Made by a program: the position numbers and the translations under genes
Notes under the pieces: model-generated
Database searches by the model: none
Told to the model about the DNA's origin: nothing
Seen by the model: the letters and a program-made list of their open reading frames with translations, nothing else
Part shown: positions 1 to 8,672 of the stretch, in pieces
Layout of the letters: every line of letters starts with the position of its first letter
Position numbering within the stretch: the stretch's first letter is position 1
From: Candidatus Nitrosocosmicus arcticus
Lineage (GTDB): Archaea; Thermoproteota; Nitrososphaeria; Nitrososphaerales; Nitrososphaeraceae
Length of the DNA: 64,000 nucleotides
NCBI RefSeq assembly: GCF_007826885.1
Contig: NZ_ML675578.1
Span: 124,001 to 188,000 of the forward strand
Reading direction: 5' to 3'

Positions 1-1
1 T

Positions 2-370
2 TCAGAGCCACAATCAGGCACCATCACAGACCTTAACGAAGAAACAGGTAGTTTGGTCTATACATCTGATGCTGGATTTACAGGAAAAGACAGTTTCACC
101 TTCAATGCCAATGACGGAACAGTGGATAGCAATACAGCCACTGTAACAATAACTGTGAACGCAGTTGAGCCAGAACCCGAAGCTGACACAGACAATTCAG
201 GTGACGACAGCACACCTCCAGCTACAACTGACGACAGCACACCTCCAGCTACAACTGACGACAGCACACCTACACCTCCTCAATCAAACGCTACAAACAG
301 TAGCGGCGGCCTGTTCTCAGATAGTTTTCCAGGATTCACAGATAGCATGAAAAACCTATTTGGCAACTAA
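2..370 (+). CDS. C-terminal part of a large secreted/surface protein (cadherin-like or bacterial Ig-like domain)
   Basis: The reading frame is open from the left edge, so the gene is truncated by the window. The first part has the pattern GFTGKDSFTFNANDG followed by TVTITV, typical of the last strands of cadherin-like/Ig-like tandem domains in adhesive surface proteins. A low-complexity linker follows with DDSTPPATT repeated (27-bp DNA units at 203-229 and 230-256, and a third partial one). The protein ends with a short Gly/Phe-rich tail and no membrane anchor. An apparent TTG start at 53 is internal to the domain and is not the true start. Role in adhesion or the cell envelope is inferred from the domain type only. 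Confidence 0.75.
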   Translation, partial: SEPQSGTITDLNEETGSLVYTSDAGFTGKDSFTFNANDGTVDSNTATVTITVNAVEPEPEADTDNSGDDSTPPATTDDSTPPATTDDSTPTPPQSNATNSSGGLFSDSFPGFTDSMKNLFGN

Positions 371-766
371 ACTATCACATGCATCAATTTGAGCATTGAA
401 TTAAAGAAATTATATACAGGAAAAATTAAAATCCTTTATTTCTTTGTTTTTTATTGAGTATCTAACAGAATATACGAGCACTGACAAACTTTTAAAAAGG
501 GAAAACTTTACAATTGAGGGATCCCGCAAACACAGTTTTACAATCAGTTGTTATAGATTATCAGTGTACCGATCAAATCCCCGGATAGTAACCGCGAGAA
601 AAATAATACCCATACAATAACCTTAAGCCAAGTTCATGGACGGATGTATGAATTGATGCATAGATTTTATAAAAAAGGTGATAATAAATATGGTATGAAA
701 TTCTTTCATCAAATTAGGAAAACAACGTGAAGAAAACCTTAGATAGTAGTACAAAAAAAATTATGT
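371..766. other. Intergenic stretch with a start-less 57-codon open frame (557-730, +)
   Basis: No recognised gene lies here. Between a TAG at 554-556 and a TGA at 728-730 there is an open frame that reads like protein (it contains the run HTITLSQVHGRMYELMHRFY). It lacks an ATG, GTG or TTG in its first half; the first ATG is at 644. It may be a decayed gene or a small protein with an unusual start. The remainder is AT-rich and gives nothing further. Confidence 0.3.
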
Positions 767-1009
767 ATGTCAATACCTGATCCAGAACCTAAACCAATGA
801 AATTACCTTGTTCCAATTGTAAAACCGATGGAGGAGACTTTTGGACTATTACACCAGATTTGCCATATACCCTGCCGAGTAGAGAAAAGAAAGTTCCATC
901 TCATGGGATGCCGAAAACACTAATAACGACCTCTACCTGTCCCTTGTGCAATACAGTAAATGCAATATACTGGGATGTCCCTACAAACCCCCGTGAAAGG
1001 GTCATATGA
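767..1009 (+). CDS. Small zinc-ribbon-like protein (80 aa)
   Basis: The protein carries two CxxC pairs (CSNC near residue 15 and CPLC near residue 58) spaced as in a zinc ribbon, with no signal peptide. A Pro-rich N-terminus precedes the first pair. Another ATG lies 4 bases upstream in a different frame. Small cytosolic zinc-ribbon proteins of unknown function are common in Thaumarchaeota. Function cannot be assigned. Confidence 0.6.
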   Translation: MSIPDPEPKPMKLPCSNCKTDGGDFWTITPDLPYTLPSREKKVPSHGMPKTLITTSTCPLCNTVNAIYWDVPTNPRERVI

Positions 1010-1381
1010 TCTGAATAAATCCCAATAATGCTTCTCTTTCCGAAAAAAAATATTCGCTCTTACTTGCTATCAGCGCGGCTTATCAGAAAAACAACCCCTT
1101 TTAGCCCGTCAAACTCTTCATTTTACCGGCTACAAAATTGAATAAAATACATTTGAAATAGCATTGATTATTTCATTTTTACAACATCAATATAATTAAA
1201 AGGATCTAACTATGTGGACTGATCAGAGTTGATTCGAATATTACCATGATTCTGTAAGTGCCTTCGCAGATACTATCCTTAGTAACTTTACTGGGAATAA
1301 TTATTTCTTCTTCTTTAATAAGTATGAATTTCTGTGTTTTTAAATTGTATAAAAGGTTAATTTAATAAAAAAATAGGTCGT
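1010..1381. other. Intergenic stretch with possible minus-strand coding remnant
   Basis: On the minus strand, just downstream of the gene ending at 1382, an open frame of about 44 codons without a start codon ends near 1210. It includes the run IIIPSKVTKDSICEGTYRIM, which looks protein-like. I do not recognise it. The rest appears non-coding. Confidence 0.2.
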
Positions 1382-1696
1382 TTACTCTTGACCTAATGCG
1401 TTGTTGCCATCATTTAAGTTAAATGACAAGGCTACGTTGTTGCATGATGCAGTTGTATCGTTACCAGAACCACATACTGAATCTTGAGCAGTTCCAGAGA
1501 ATTGTTCTATATCTTGTAATGCTTCATTGCTGGTTCTCTTTTTTCCATCGTGATGTGATTTTTTATCTTTCTCTTTATCGTCATCGTGATCGTTTCCACC
1601 TGCGAATGCCATATTGTTACCAACTGCTGCTACTGAGCCAATTAAGGCTGCTGCAATGAATATTGACAAGATTGAGACTTGAATTTTCTTATTCAT
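1382..1696 (-). CDS. Small secreted Asp/Asn-rich protein ending in NNALGQE
   Basis: The 104-residue product has a clear signal peptide: basic MNKK, a hydrophobic segment, and AFA before a GGNDHDDD mature start. The mature part is rich in Asp, Lys and His, has two Cys, and ends with NDGNNALGQE. A decayed relative with the ending NNALGQQ lies at 31384-31682, so this is one of a small paralogous family. Its role outside the cell is unknown; the acidic His/Asp stretch might bind metal, which is speculation. Confidence 0.75.
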   Translation of the reverse strand: MNKKIQVSILSIFIAAALIGSVAAVGNNMAFAGGNDHDDDKEKDKKSHHDGKKRTSNEALQDIEQFSGTAQDSVCGSGNDTTASCNNVALSFNLNDGNNALGQE

Positions 1697-2214
1697 GTGT
1701 ATATGTCCCTAGCATAATATAACTAGATTGTTTAATCTGATTCTGAAATAATCTTACTAAATATGATTCTTGAATAAATTAATATCATAAAATTTTATAG
1801 TACCATTTGTAGATTCACAACTAGTCAAGAATTTTACTAATGTACTTTAATTTGCACTTGTCATGATGTAATAGTTGTAAGTAAGCTTAGTGGCATAGGC
1901 AGGATTTTAATAGCCAATACATTAGCACTGTACTTATAGTCTTGATTTTCAGCAACGGTTAACTAAAAGAAGGGGCAAAATTGACCTTAATATTGTACTG
2001 TTTGAAAAACCAAACTTATTAGATCTTGCTTGTGGTTAATAAGCTGAAAACCTTAAACCCTTTTTGAGTAATAACAATTACGATACACACATTAACAGCT
2101 TAGTTCAAAAGGAACTTATTAAATTAATAGTACTAATATAACAGCCCTGATTAGGAGCGCAGTTACATAAAAATGAGTTTTGATATCAGGTAACAGATAT
2201 GAAAAGTTATCTTT
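1697..2214. other. Intergenic stretch, nothing recognised
   Basis: AT-rich sequence between two minus-strand genes. The part adjoining 1696 should contain the promoter of the small secreted protein. No convincing ORF, RNA gene or repeat was seen. Confidence 0.5.
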
Positions 2215-2955
2215 CTAGTTATTCGCTCTCAGTGATCCTGTTCCATTTGGGTATATTTTTATACTAGTTGACGCGTCTGAAAATATAACACCACCAATTT
2301 CAATATTTTCTACCAAATTAGGGCTATTAATAATGGTTTTAGATCCATCGATGTTCTGAGTAGTATTTACCGGATTTGAAAACACCTTTACGTACACGGG
2401 TAGTGCACTATCGGTCGAATTATCTAATTTGACTGTAGCTCTCATAGAGACTAGAATATCAGTTACAGTGATCTCATCACTAGTATCATTTAAATATTCA
2501 TAAGTCAAAGGCACGTCGTTTACCAAGATCGTTGGCTTGCCTACAATTAGATAATCTGTTTCTAGCCCTACTGGTTTAGGTGAAAAATTGGCAACCAAAC
2601 TCACATTTTCTGTCCCTGATAACAGGGTATCGTTTACAAATGTACCATCTGTACCGTTTACATTTGTCAAGTTATCCATATTAGCAAATTCTTCACTCAG
2701 GGAAGTCATATTAATCAATCCCAAAGTAGAATTAGGCAAAGTAAGACTGAGGGTCGATGCATTTGTAAGAATTGAGGAAGGTAACAGAGAAGAATTTGTC
2801 GAGTTTGTTCCAGACAAAGTAATTGAGGCATTTTCGCTAGTAGATGCTACAGTTGAAGATACTGTATTAAACGATGTAAGTACTAATACCATAGTTATTA
2901 TCATGCATGAAATAATGCTATATTTTATTCCCAATGAAAGAGTTAAAAGGTGCAT
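2215..2955 (-). CDS. Secreted Ser/Thr/Asn-rich protein (246 aa)
   Basis: An N-terminal hydrophobic segment (residues about 8-35) acts as signal peptide or anchor. A Ser/Thr/Asn-rich linker with many N-x-S/T sites (for example NSTNSS, NATL, NGTDGT) suggests a glycosylated extracellular protein. The C-terminal half (from about residue 125) alternates hydrophobic and polar residues as in a beta-sandwich. I do not recognise a family. Confidence 0.6.
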   Translation of the reverse strand: MHLLTLSLGIKYSIISCMIITMVLVLTSFNTVSSTVASTSENASITLSGTNSTNSSLLPSSILTNASTLSLTLPNSTLGLINMTSLSEEFANMDNLTNVNGTDGTFVNDTLLSGTENVSLVANFSPKPVGLETDYLIVGKPTILVNDVPLTYEYLNDTSDEITVTDILVSMRATVKLDNSTDSALPVYVKVFSNPVNTTQNIDGSKTIINSPNLVENIEIGGVIFSDASTSIKIYPNGTGSLRANN

Positions 2956-3220
2956 TAAAAAAATACATAGATTATAACATAATTAAGTTTTTAGATAGCG
3001 AATGTACTATTAAATATCAAATTACCACTTGGTTCGAGTATATCTTCTTAAATTACTTAAATTTAGGTAAAATTTTGAATCACATAGTATTAGCTTGATT
3101 CGAATTTCTGTAAACAAAGAAAACGACTAAGCAATCTGTGATTTACGCAGGTTGGTTGCCAGTAAACACCAATCAAACTTTATAAAAAATTTTAGGTACG
3201 AGAAAATATTTTACTAAGTT

Positions 3221-3668
3221 CTTGAATTTTCCAAAATCTTAGTTGGAATTGACGAATCTGAATGTTCAATTAGGGCGGTTGAATTCGCCCAGGACGTCGC
3301 TTAAATATAAACTTCAAATTATAGCATTTACCGCATTTAACATTCCAAACTTGTACTGGATCTATGAAAAGAAGGAAGAAGAGTACAACACCATATCCAT
3401 TGAAAAAGAAATTCGAAAAGCATAAGTCATTAGCAGATTTTCTAGAAAGGCAAAAGAAGAAAGAATAAAATTGTAAACAAAGTTCTAGGATACAAAATTA
3501 CCCCCCGATCTCGCAATATCCGAATACTAGGAGAGCGACGGAGTAGATCGTATTGTAGTTGGCTCTAGAGGCCGATCAATTGAAAACCTCTTTATTGGTA
3601 ACATAGCTACATCGATTGTAAAGATATCAAAATGTTCGGTCACCGTGATAAAGTGGTACACAATTTGA
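3221..3668 (+). pseudogene. Decayed universal stress protein (UspA family)
   Basis: Three frames together reconstruct one UspA domain of normal length. At 3233-3303 the frame reads KILVGIDESECSIRAVEFAQ, the UspA N-terminus, then hits TAA. The frame of 3243-3425 continues with KYKLQIIAFTAFNIPNLYW. From about 3426 to 3668 a third frame gives a helix (RKAKEERIKL) and then GVDRIVVGSRG and NLFIGNIATSIVKISKCSVT, the nucleotide-binding loop and C-terminal strand. This last frame has stops at three codons before 3531. No start codon is preserved. The gene is inactivated by at least two frameshifts and several nonsense codons. Confidence 0.85.
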
Positions 3669-3972
3669 TTTTAAAATAGTTTTTAGAATAATGAAATTTT
3701 GTGCCTTTCAAATTTGGATCACAGAACTGGGCTAACATACTCAAATCAATGAGTGACAAGACCCGGTTTGCAAGTAGGTTAAATCCCCTCAACACCATTT
3801 AAATCATTTTTTTGTGATGAGGCTAATTTTGATTAATGCTCTAAAGTCCATACGATTTTACTTTAGATTTTTAAATAATCTTGTAGAGGGTGAAGTCCCA
3901 TGTTAATATGAAACATTGAAACCAAAGAAAATCGAAAAAACAATTTTAATAAGGTAAAATAGTCTAAGTTTC
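3669..3972. other. Intergenic stretch upstream of the isochorismatase gene
   Basis: AT-rich sequence with no ORF or RNA gene that I can support. It should hold the promoter of the gene starting at 3973. Confidence 0.4.
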
Positions 3973-4722
3973 ATGCTACAAATACAATATGGTAGTAACC
4001 TTATCAGTTTAGGGTTGGTAATAGTGGACATGCAGAACGGATTCGTTAGTAAAGACGGATCCTACGATAAACTTGGCATGAATATCGAAAATTACCAACA
4101 AGTTATTCCCAATATTAAAAGGTTAATTAGTTTTTGCAGAAATGAAAAAATTCCCATCTTTTATACCGAGGCCATTAGGGAACCAAGCGGGATTGATTTA
4201 CTACTTCACATTCATAATATTCTTCCTAGAGCAAGGGAAGAGAGGCTTCAAAATAAAAAGGTACCAATATGCATGAGAGATACGTGGGATGCACATATAA
4301 TTGATGAAATAAAACCTGCCTCAGAAGATCATGTTATTCTCAAGCGACGCGATTCAGCATTCCAAGATACAGAGTTAAGGGTCTGGCTCCAAAGTATACA
4401 TGTAAATACTTTGATTTTCTGTGGAATTGACACCTCAATTTGTGTTGAGACTTCCTTAAGAGACGCCTTTAATTTAGGATACGACGTAATACTAGTTTCT
4501 GATGCAACGGCATCGGGATCAAGAAAACATTATGAAACTACTATTGAAAGAGTAAGAGACTACTATGGAGTTGTCATTAACAGTGATGATTTAAAAAAAA
4601 TGATTCAAACACTTGAAGATCTGAATAAGGATGAGATGCAATCAAATGATGAGGAAAATGAAAGCATTAGCCAATTCCTTGAAAAGCATAATTTAATAAA
4701 TGTTAGAAAAGAAAAGAAATAG
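3973..4722 (+). CDS. Isochorismatase-family cysteine hydrolase
   Basis: The fold is recognised from VIVDMQNGFV near the N-terminus, a Lys in HVILKRRDSAF, and FCGIDTSICVE followed by a helix and DVILVSDATAS. The expected catalytic triad is D19, K124 and C157. The family includes nicotinamidases, isochorismatases and N-carbamoylsarcosine amidases; the sequence alone does not decide among them. At 249 residues it is slightly longer than usual because of a charged C-terminal tail. It sits alone between two pseudogenes, so neighbours give no help on substrate. Confidence 0.85.
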   Translation: MLQIQYGSNLISLGLVIVDMQNGFVSKDGSYDKLGMNIENYQQVIPNIKRLISFCRNEKIPIFYTEAIREPSGIDLLLHIHNILPRAREERLQNKKVPICMRDTWDAHIIDEIKPASEDHVILKRRDSAFQDTELRVWLQSIHVNTLIFCGIDTSICVETSLRDAFNLGYDVILVSDATASGSRKHYETTIERVRDYYGVVINSDDLKKMIQTLEDLNKDEMQSNDEENESISQFLEKHNLINVRKEKK

Positions 4723-4886
4723 TATATCAAAACTCAATATAGGATATTAATAAAATACACAAATCATGACATAAAAATTCTTTTTATGGTAACTACATGT
4801 CTATTTTAACATCCGCTAGAGGAGATAGCGCAATATATCAACATGAAAAACTATCTGTTTAAATCAAGTTCATAAAGCGACACGTC

Positions 4887-5337
4887 TTAGGCAAGTGGTG
4901 AATCCCCTTTATAGAATTTCTTAAGCCAGATTGGAGGGAAGATAGTAGTAAACACAACCATAAGTATAATTGACGTGTAAATGTCTGAGGATAGTACGCC
5001 GCCAGACACCCCCAACACCTGCAACTATAAGCCCAACTTCACCAAGAGAAATCATACCTACTCCAACGATCTTGGCTCTGGATTTATTTTTAAGAAACAA
5101 TGCTGAAATTCCACATCCAATAAGCTTTGTAGATATTGATACAGATATCAACATTATTGCAAGAACGATTACTTCCTGATTTATCCCCCCCAAATCTACT
5201 TGAGATCCTATAATTACAAAAAAAAGGCGCAAAGATATATTGCAATTTTTCCGCATAATCTCCCACCTGTTTAATGCGATACTAACAAAAAGATTTGATA
5301 TTTTCTGTCCCGGCAAAGCCAGCAAAATAACTTATTC
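4887..5337 (-). pseudogene. C-terminal remnant of a Kef-type (CPA2) Na+(K+)/H+ antiporter
   Basis: The longest frame (5325-4921) contains FFVIIGSQVDLGG, then STKLIGCGISAL and ISLGEVGLIVAGVG, which are the late transmembrane helices of CPA2 antiporters. Upstream, another frame supplies GDYAEKLQYIFAPF; downstream, a third supplies GVLSSDIYTSIILMVVFTTI and ends KKFYKGDSPLA before TAA at 4889-4887. The first roughly 250 residues of the transporter are missing. The gene is therefore 5'-truncated and carries at least two frameshifts. Confidence 0.85.
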
Positions 5338-5398
5338 AATAGTATTTCAGAATTTTATTCTAGCATAATCATTAAAAAAATTTAATAAATAATTTCAC

Positions 5399-5863
5399 TT
5401 GAATAAAGTAATGAAACTATGTTTTGATGGAGCAGCTTTAAAGCAATCTCTTTCAAATAGAAACACAAACAAGACAGTAAGGATTAATTCGTTCTATGCA
5501 TGCACTCTACTACTCTTAATTGGATCAATTGTCATTTTTTGGGGTTTAAAAGATGTAAATGCCCAAAGTAGTCAAAGCGGTCAATTTAAGGTAATAGTGC
5601 AAGTCCAAAATACTGGCAATTTAGACGAGCAGGGGGCACTCCATGTTGCTATAGATGGCTTGCGAGATCCTCAAACTAAAAGTGGATTAATATTCCCTGC
5701 ATTACAAACAGTGTCATATACTTTTGAATTCAGTTCTGCTCAAGTACCGGTAGGAAAAGGTTTTACTGCAGAAGTAATTTACGGTGATGATGAAATAAAA
5801 AGAGCATTGGGGGTTAACAGCGCAGCTAACACACCAGAAACCGTGACACTAACAATTCCATAA
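5399..5863 (+). CDS. Secreted/membrane-anchored conserved protein (154 aa)
   Basis: A TTG start at 5399 opens the frame; an ATG at 5411 is an equally good choice. One hydrophobic segment (residues about 33-54) ends in NAQ, as in an archaeal signal peptide with a long N-terminal region. The mature part has alternating strands (FKVIVQVQNTGN, TVSYTFEFSSAQVP, AEVIYGDDEIKRALGV) consistent with a small extracellular beta domain. I do not recognise the family. Confidence 0.65.
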   Translation: MNKVMKLCFDGAALKQSLSNRNTNKTVRINSFYACTLLLLIGSIVIFWGLKDVNAQSSQSGQFKVIVQVQNTGNLDEQGALHVAIDGLRDPQTKSGLIFPALQTVSYTFEFSSAQVPVGKGFTAEVIYGDDEIKRALGVNSAANTPETVTLTIP

Positions 5864-6144
5864 ACTAAACCAATTAATTTTATTAAACAATATTTTTTTT
5901 AAATAGGCTCGGTCAACTATTATAAATATCGCAGAATTTTCGCTATAGTATCTATCGATAATGAGCCTATAAGCAAATTTAGACCGTCTTTGAGACTCAA
6001 ATCGATTCAGAGATGCAGAGGCAATATACAAAATGGGGCGAAGATCATAGTATTGAATTTTTATTTAATATGGTTTATAACTTCGCTGCATAGTAAAGTT
6101 TAAAATGATTTGTCATCTGATCTTAACTAAATTCTGAAGAAATA

Positions 6145-8052
6145 ATGGAGACAGACCCTCTCAATCGTCCTGTATTAACTTATGCTCATCATAACTTCAT
6201 AGTACTAGATGAAGATACTGACGCAGCAAATGCTGTAAAGGTAATGCATGAAAAAAAAGCCGAAACAATAGTTGTAAAGAACAAGAGCGAAGAACATGTA
6301 GGGATTATCACCGATAGTGATATTTTAGACAAGATTGTCATGAGAGGTGAGGATTCAGACGAAGTCTCCATTAAAACAATAATGTCATCTCCCCTTATTA
6401 CTATCTCAGCAAAGGCAAATGTAAGACAAGCCTTAGAACTGATGAGACTCAATCTGATTAAAAGAATTCCGGTAACTGATAATGTGCATATTCTGGGAAT
6501 TGTAACCCAGGTGGGTTTGGCAAATGCCATTAGAACATCTGTCCTAGAAAGGCAATTTAGGAGCTATAGAGTTGTAATTAGGGAAAGATATAAACCAATT
6601 TGGGGAAATCTAGGATTCATCCTTCAATTTTCGGGCTTGCTTTTCATTGCCCCAGCCATTTTAGCTACCGCATTAGGTGAGGTCGTTTCTGCAACCGGAA
6701 TTTTCCTTGGGATTACAAGTATGTCCGTAACTGGATTCATCTTGAATGCCTATGGAGAAAAGACCCCTATGAACCTCAGACAGGCGTCAATTCTGATGGT
6801 CTTTAGTTTTGTCTTGCTAAGTTTTTTTGGAAGCATCCCATACATGTATGTAAATCCGTTCGGTGAAGGGGTAGATCCGCTAACTCTCGTAGTAAACAGT
6901 TTCTTTGAGAGTGCGTCAGGTTTTACAACAACTGGATTATCAATGTTGGCCCATCCCGAGGATCTCCCAAAGAGTTTTGATTTTTATCGATCATTTACCC
7001 AATGGATAGGTGGCTTAAGTTTCGTATACTTAGTAATCACATTCTTCTATCCTGAAAGAAAGTTGGCCCATATGAAAGGTATGCTAGGAGGGGGTAGCCT
7101 TAGGTTAAAGCAATTGATACTTACGATAGGAGTTATTTTTAGTGTATACACTATTGCCCTGTCAGTTTTATTGTATATTTCAGGAAACCACGAAATTATT
7201 TATAATATCTCCTTAATATTTAGCGCTGTAACGGGCGGCGGTTTTGTTCCTTCTTCTACATCCTTAGTATCCGAAAATTTTCTTGAATTATTTGTGATAA
7301 TGACAGGCATGATAATCTCCGCGCTTCCATTTGCTTTTCATTATGCCGTATTTAGTAAGGAAATGCATACTACAAAAATGCGTCCCGAAGTAATTGTATT
7401 TTTCGGAATTATGTTTACTGCTATTCCCATTTTTACTTATCTTCTTTTCTTATCTGATCCCTCTACAAACATAATGGTCGGGATGTTTCACACTGTTAGC
7501 GCTGCAACAACTACAGGGTTTCAATTCTTAGACATTACACTTTTATCTGATGATGGTAAGATCTTGTTAATAATTTTGATGCTAATTGGAGGAACTGCGT
7601 TCTCCACAGCAGGAGGAATTAAGGTTGGAAGAATATTACAAATAGTTCAAAAAATGACTAAAAAGAAATTTTCTGCAGACGTTACAACCAGATCTATTTC
7701 CTCAGCTTCTTCGAGGTATAATAACGCATATGAGCCCTGGAAAAAGAATTCTGAAATTCAGAAGGAAGAAAAGACGTTTAATGAATCTATCCTTGTTATT
7801 TTTCTGTTTATATTTATGTCTTTTTTTACGGGTGCGCTTTTATCAATCTTTACAGAAAAGAATTTTTTAGATTCGCTATTTGAATCAGTTTCAGCTTTAA
7901 CCACGACAGGATTAACGGCTGGAATTACAAACATTAACGCTGATCTGCTTTCAAAAGTATTACTCATTATTAACATGATTATAGGCAGGTTTGAAATCAT
8001 TGCAGTAATTTACCTATTTTTAGAAATTTCAAAAATAAAAAAGAAGCATTAA
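6145..8052 (+). CDS. CBS-domain/TrkH fusion: potassium uptake transporter membrane subunit
   Basis: Residues 1-130 form a CBS pair (GIITDSDIL in the first, LGIVTQVGLANA in the second), normally an adenine-nucleotide sensor. From about residue 150 to the end the protein is a TrkH/KtrB-type K+ channel subunit. It has the four pore loops: SGFTTTGL (261-265), TGGGF (363-367), ATTTGF (455-459) and LTTTGL (586-590). Each retains the selectivity-filter glycine. No trkA gene lies next to it, so the CBS pair may supply regulation in cis; that is inference. Start ATG at 6145. Confidence 0.9.
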   Translation: METDPLNRPVLTYAHHNFIVLDEDTDAANAVKVMHEKKAETIVVKNKSEEHVGIITDSDILDKIVMRGEDSDEVSIKTIMSSPLITISAKANVRQALELMRLNLIKRIPVTDNVHILGIVTQVGLANAIRTSVLERQFRSYRVVIRERYKPIWGNLGFILQFSGLLFIAPAILATALGEVVSATGIFLGITSMSVTGFILNAYGEKTPMNLRQASILMVFSFVLLSFFGSIPYMYVNPFGEGVDPLTLVVNSFFESASGFTTTGLSMLAHPEDLPKSFDFYRSFTQWIGGLSFVYLVITFFYPERKLAHMKGMLGGGSLRLKQLILTIGVIFSVYTIALSVLLYISGNHEIIYNISLIFSAVTGGGFVPSSTSLVSENFLELFVIMTGMIISALPFAFHYAVFSKEMHTTKMRPEVIVFFGIMFTAIPIFTYLLFLSDPSTNIMVGMFHTVSAATTTGFQFLDITLLSDDGKILLIILMLIGGTAFSTAGGIKVGRILQIVQKMTKKKFSADVTTRSISSASSRYNNAYEPWKKNSEIQKEEKTFNESILVIFLFIFMSFFTGALLSIFTEKNFLDSLFESVSALTTTGLTAGITNINADLLSKVLLIINMIIGRFEIIAVIYLFLEISKIKKKH

Positions 8053-8629
8053 TTTGTAAACTGTATAAAGGATCCCCTAGTTCAAACCTTCTTCATAGTT
8101 TGATCAATAGTTTAAATCCTATTATTAGCCGTCCTATGAAATATGAAGATATGATGGGTGGAATGACCATGCAGATGAAATCTTCCGTGCAGGAGTAATT
8201 AACCGTTGTTGGATTACGACTAGCGCCACGCCCGAGCATCAAAATTATCCCTAACCCATAGGTTATTTATGAAGCACAGGACCGAAATAGAGATAAATTT
8301 GTCATCAAGATGCTGCTGCTAGAAAGAATCATATAGTATCTAGTCAAGATTTGATGCAATATTTAGGAACTTTTCCTTTACCAAGTAAATCTTATAGGAT
8401 TACCGAGACCTCAACTCCTTTTCTCAAATTTCAAAAAGAAGGCTCTATTACCATTAAAAGAACTATTACAATTAAATCACCCGAGCAGCTTAGACCAAGA
8501 TCATCCCTTTGTGATTCCTAAAGTTATTTTTAGTATGGGAGTTTAATTTGATAATAAAGTGGTTTAAACAAGAATCAGAGTAGCACGTTCTATATGATGG
8601 AAAAATACAGTATAATTTTCTATTGAAAT
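8053..8629. other. Intergenic stretch with a possible gene remnant (to 8521, +)
   Basis: A frame open from about 8298 to the TAA at 8519-8521 reads like protein (QYLGTFPLPSKSYRITETST and later KRTITIKSPEQLRP), with an ATG at 8354 giving 55 residues. I do not recognise it and no close ribosome site is seen; it may be decayed. A second short frame from 8138 encodes a Met-rich 20-residue peptide. Nothing else is supported. Confidence 0.25.
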
Positions 8630-8656
8630 AATATAGTATATACTTTTATATTTTGA
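8630..8656 (+). promoter_or_regulatory. Putative TATA box for the Met-rich secreted protein
   Basis: An AT-only cluster (ATATAGTATATACTTTTATA) lies about 25-40 bases before the ATG at 8673. With usual archaeal spacing, transcription would start at or just before the ATG, giving a leaderless or nearly leaderless mRNA. Confidence 0.4.
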
Positions 8657-8672
8657 AATTCATAATAAAACA

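Noticed and set aside
3364-3468. A 34-codon basic ORF (MKRRKK start) and the 60-codon ORF at 3243-3425
   Set aside because: Both lie inside the decayed UspA gene. The first is out of frame with any UspA match; the second is only the middle part of the pseudogene.
5849-6031. A 60-codon minus-strand ORF upstream of the CBS-TrkH gene
   Set aside because: It overlaps the end of the secreted-protein gene, and lacks a signal, domain or ribosome site.
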